Shown: one piece after another, positions 24,599 to 25,085 of the stretch
Layout: every line of letters starts with the position of its first letter
Numbering within the stretch: the stretch's first letter is position 1
Assembly: GCA_030743915.1 (NCBI GenBank)
Contig: JASLRP010000308.1
Location: 1 to 25,085, forward strand
Length of the DNA stretch: 25,085 nt
Reading direction: 5' to 3'
DNA from: SAR202 cluster bacterium
GTDB taxonomy: Bacteria; Chloroflexota; Dehalococcoidia; Lucifugimonadales; UBA1123
Notes under the pieces: model-generated
The model's database searches: none
Seen by the model: only the letters and a program-made list of their open reading frames with translations
What the model was told of the DNA's origin: nothing
Program-made: the position numbers and the translations under genes

Positions 24599-25085
24599 TT
24601 ACACCTGCGGCGTGAAGCCCAATGTTCCGGTCGTCATCTGGCCTCGGAGGGCTTCGGCGTCCATCATGGTCTCGACCGCGCTGATGTTCCGAGAGTACGG
24701 AAGCAGCAGGCGCATCAGGGGGTCGTGGCGCTGGCCGCATGAGAAGGCGATCTCCGCGTCTGCGACCTTGTTCATCTCGCCGTACCGCAGGAATCCTGCT
24801 ACCACCATTCGCAGTCGGAGGGCCGGGTTCTTGTGCTCGCCTTCGGCAGACACCTGATAGACGTACTGTCCGTCGCCATCGTGACCATTGACGTACAGCA
24901 TGAGGTCTGAACGGGAGTCCTTGATGCTCATGTCTCCGATGGGATGAGCGAACTCGGCGCTCTTGCCCACGGCCTGAGTGAGCAAAAAACGAACTGGCCG
25001 CTCGTGAATCTGACCGCAGGGAAACACGAACTGGTTGCCTGAGCCTTCCACCGGCGAGACTCCGCCCAGGGCGACCATCTGATCG
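24599..25085 (-). CDS. Unrecognised protein with a duplicated CGQxH motif; 5' partial
   Basis: The frame is open to the window edge, so the Met at 25078 may be internal. At least 161 residues, soluble, no recognised family. Two related segments stand about 95 residues apart: FVFPCGQIHERPVRFLL and IAFSCGQRHDPLMRLLL. Each has a Cys-Gly-Gln-x-His core followed by Arg and Leu-Leu, which suggests an internal duplication and perhaps a shared metal or cofactor site. It is first in view of the minus-strand cluster leading to the corrinoid methyltransferase genes. The TAA stop is 19 bases before the DUF4268 start. Confidence 0.7.
   Translation of the reverse strand, partial: DQMVALGGVSPVEGSGNQFVFPCGQIHERPVRFLLTQAVGKSAEFAHPIGDMSIKDSRSDLMLYVNGHDGDGQYVYQVSAEGEHKNPALRLRMVVAGFLRYGEMNKVADAEIAFSCGQRHDPLMRLLLPYSRNISAVETMMDAEALRGQMTTGTLGFTPQV

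Noticed and set aside
1..25085. CRISPR arrays, tRNA or rRNA genes, insertion sequences, prophage
   Set aside because: No regularly spaced direct repeats, cloverleaf, rRNA-like sequence, transposase or phage structural gene could be found by reading.

Overview
The window looks like a chromosomal segment of a free-living, moderately GC-rich bacterium. The best guess is a Chloroflexota lineage of the Dehalococcoidia/SAR202 kind. This is inference, resting on Thr-Pro-rich linkers in a secreted thioredoxin-like protein, a uroporphyrinogen-decarboxylase-type methyltransferase next to a corrinoid protein, a CoxE-like VWA protein and many MFS and FAD enzymes. There is no rRNA, recognisable tRNA, CRISPR array, transposase or phage gene.

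Layout. 1-3.1 kb (minus strand): a Na+/H+-type antiporter fused to a rhodanese domain and cut by the window edge, a TlpA-like thiol-disulfide protein, and a short gene remnant. 3.0-7.05 kb (plus): a large hybrid histidine kinase with four tandem GAF domains. 7.1-8.2 kb (minus): a CoxE-like VWA protein. 8.3-11.8 kb (plus): a tight four-gene operon of ABC ATPase, ABC-2 permease, ECF-type sigma factor and an unrecognised protein built from about 81-residue repeats; it begins at a good promoter and ends at a hairpin. 11.9-14.7 kb (plus): two tandemly duplicated MFS transporters. 14.8-16.05 kb (minus): a third, unrelated MFS exporter. 16.5-21.1 kb (plus): an FAD amine oxidase-like enzyme, a GNAT acetyltransferase and a PEP-synthase/rifampicin-phosphotransferase-like enzyme. 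21.1-25.1 kb (minus): an apparent operon with a partial unknown gene, a low-GC DUF4268 nuclease-like gene, an MtaA/MtbA-like methyltransferase, its corrinoid protein and two small unknown genes.

The strongest observation is at the left edge. The rhodanese frame stops at a UGA (119-121) exactly where Cys homologues have the second Cys of a CxCPNEA motif, and the same frame then continues for 39 codons of unmistakable rhodanese sequence to the window edge. A hairpin that could serve as a bacterial SECIS lies just downstream. This antiporter-rhodanese is therefore a candidate selenoprotein with a Cys-x-Sec motif; a nonsense mutation is the alternative. Second in interest are the sigma factor/ABC/repeat-protein operon and the small genes trailing the corrinoid methyltransferase pair.
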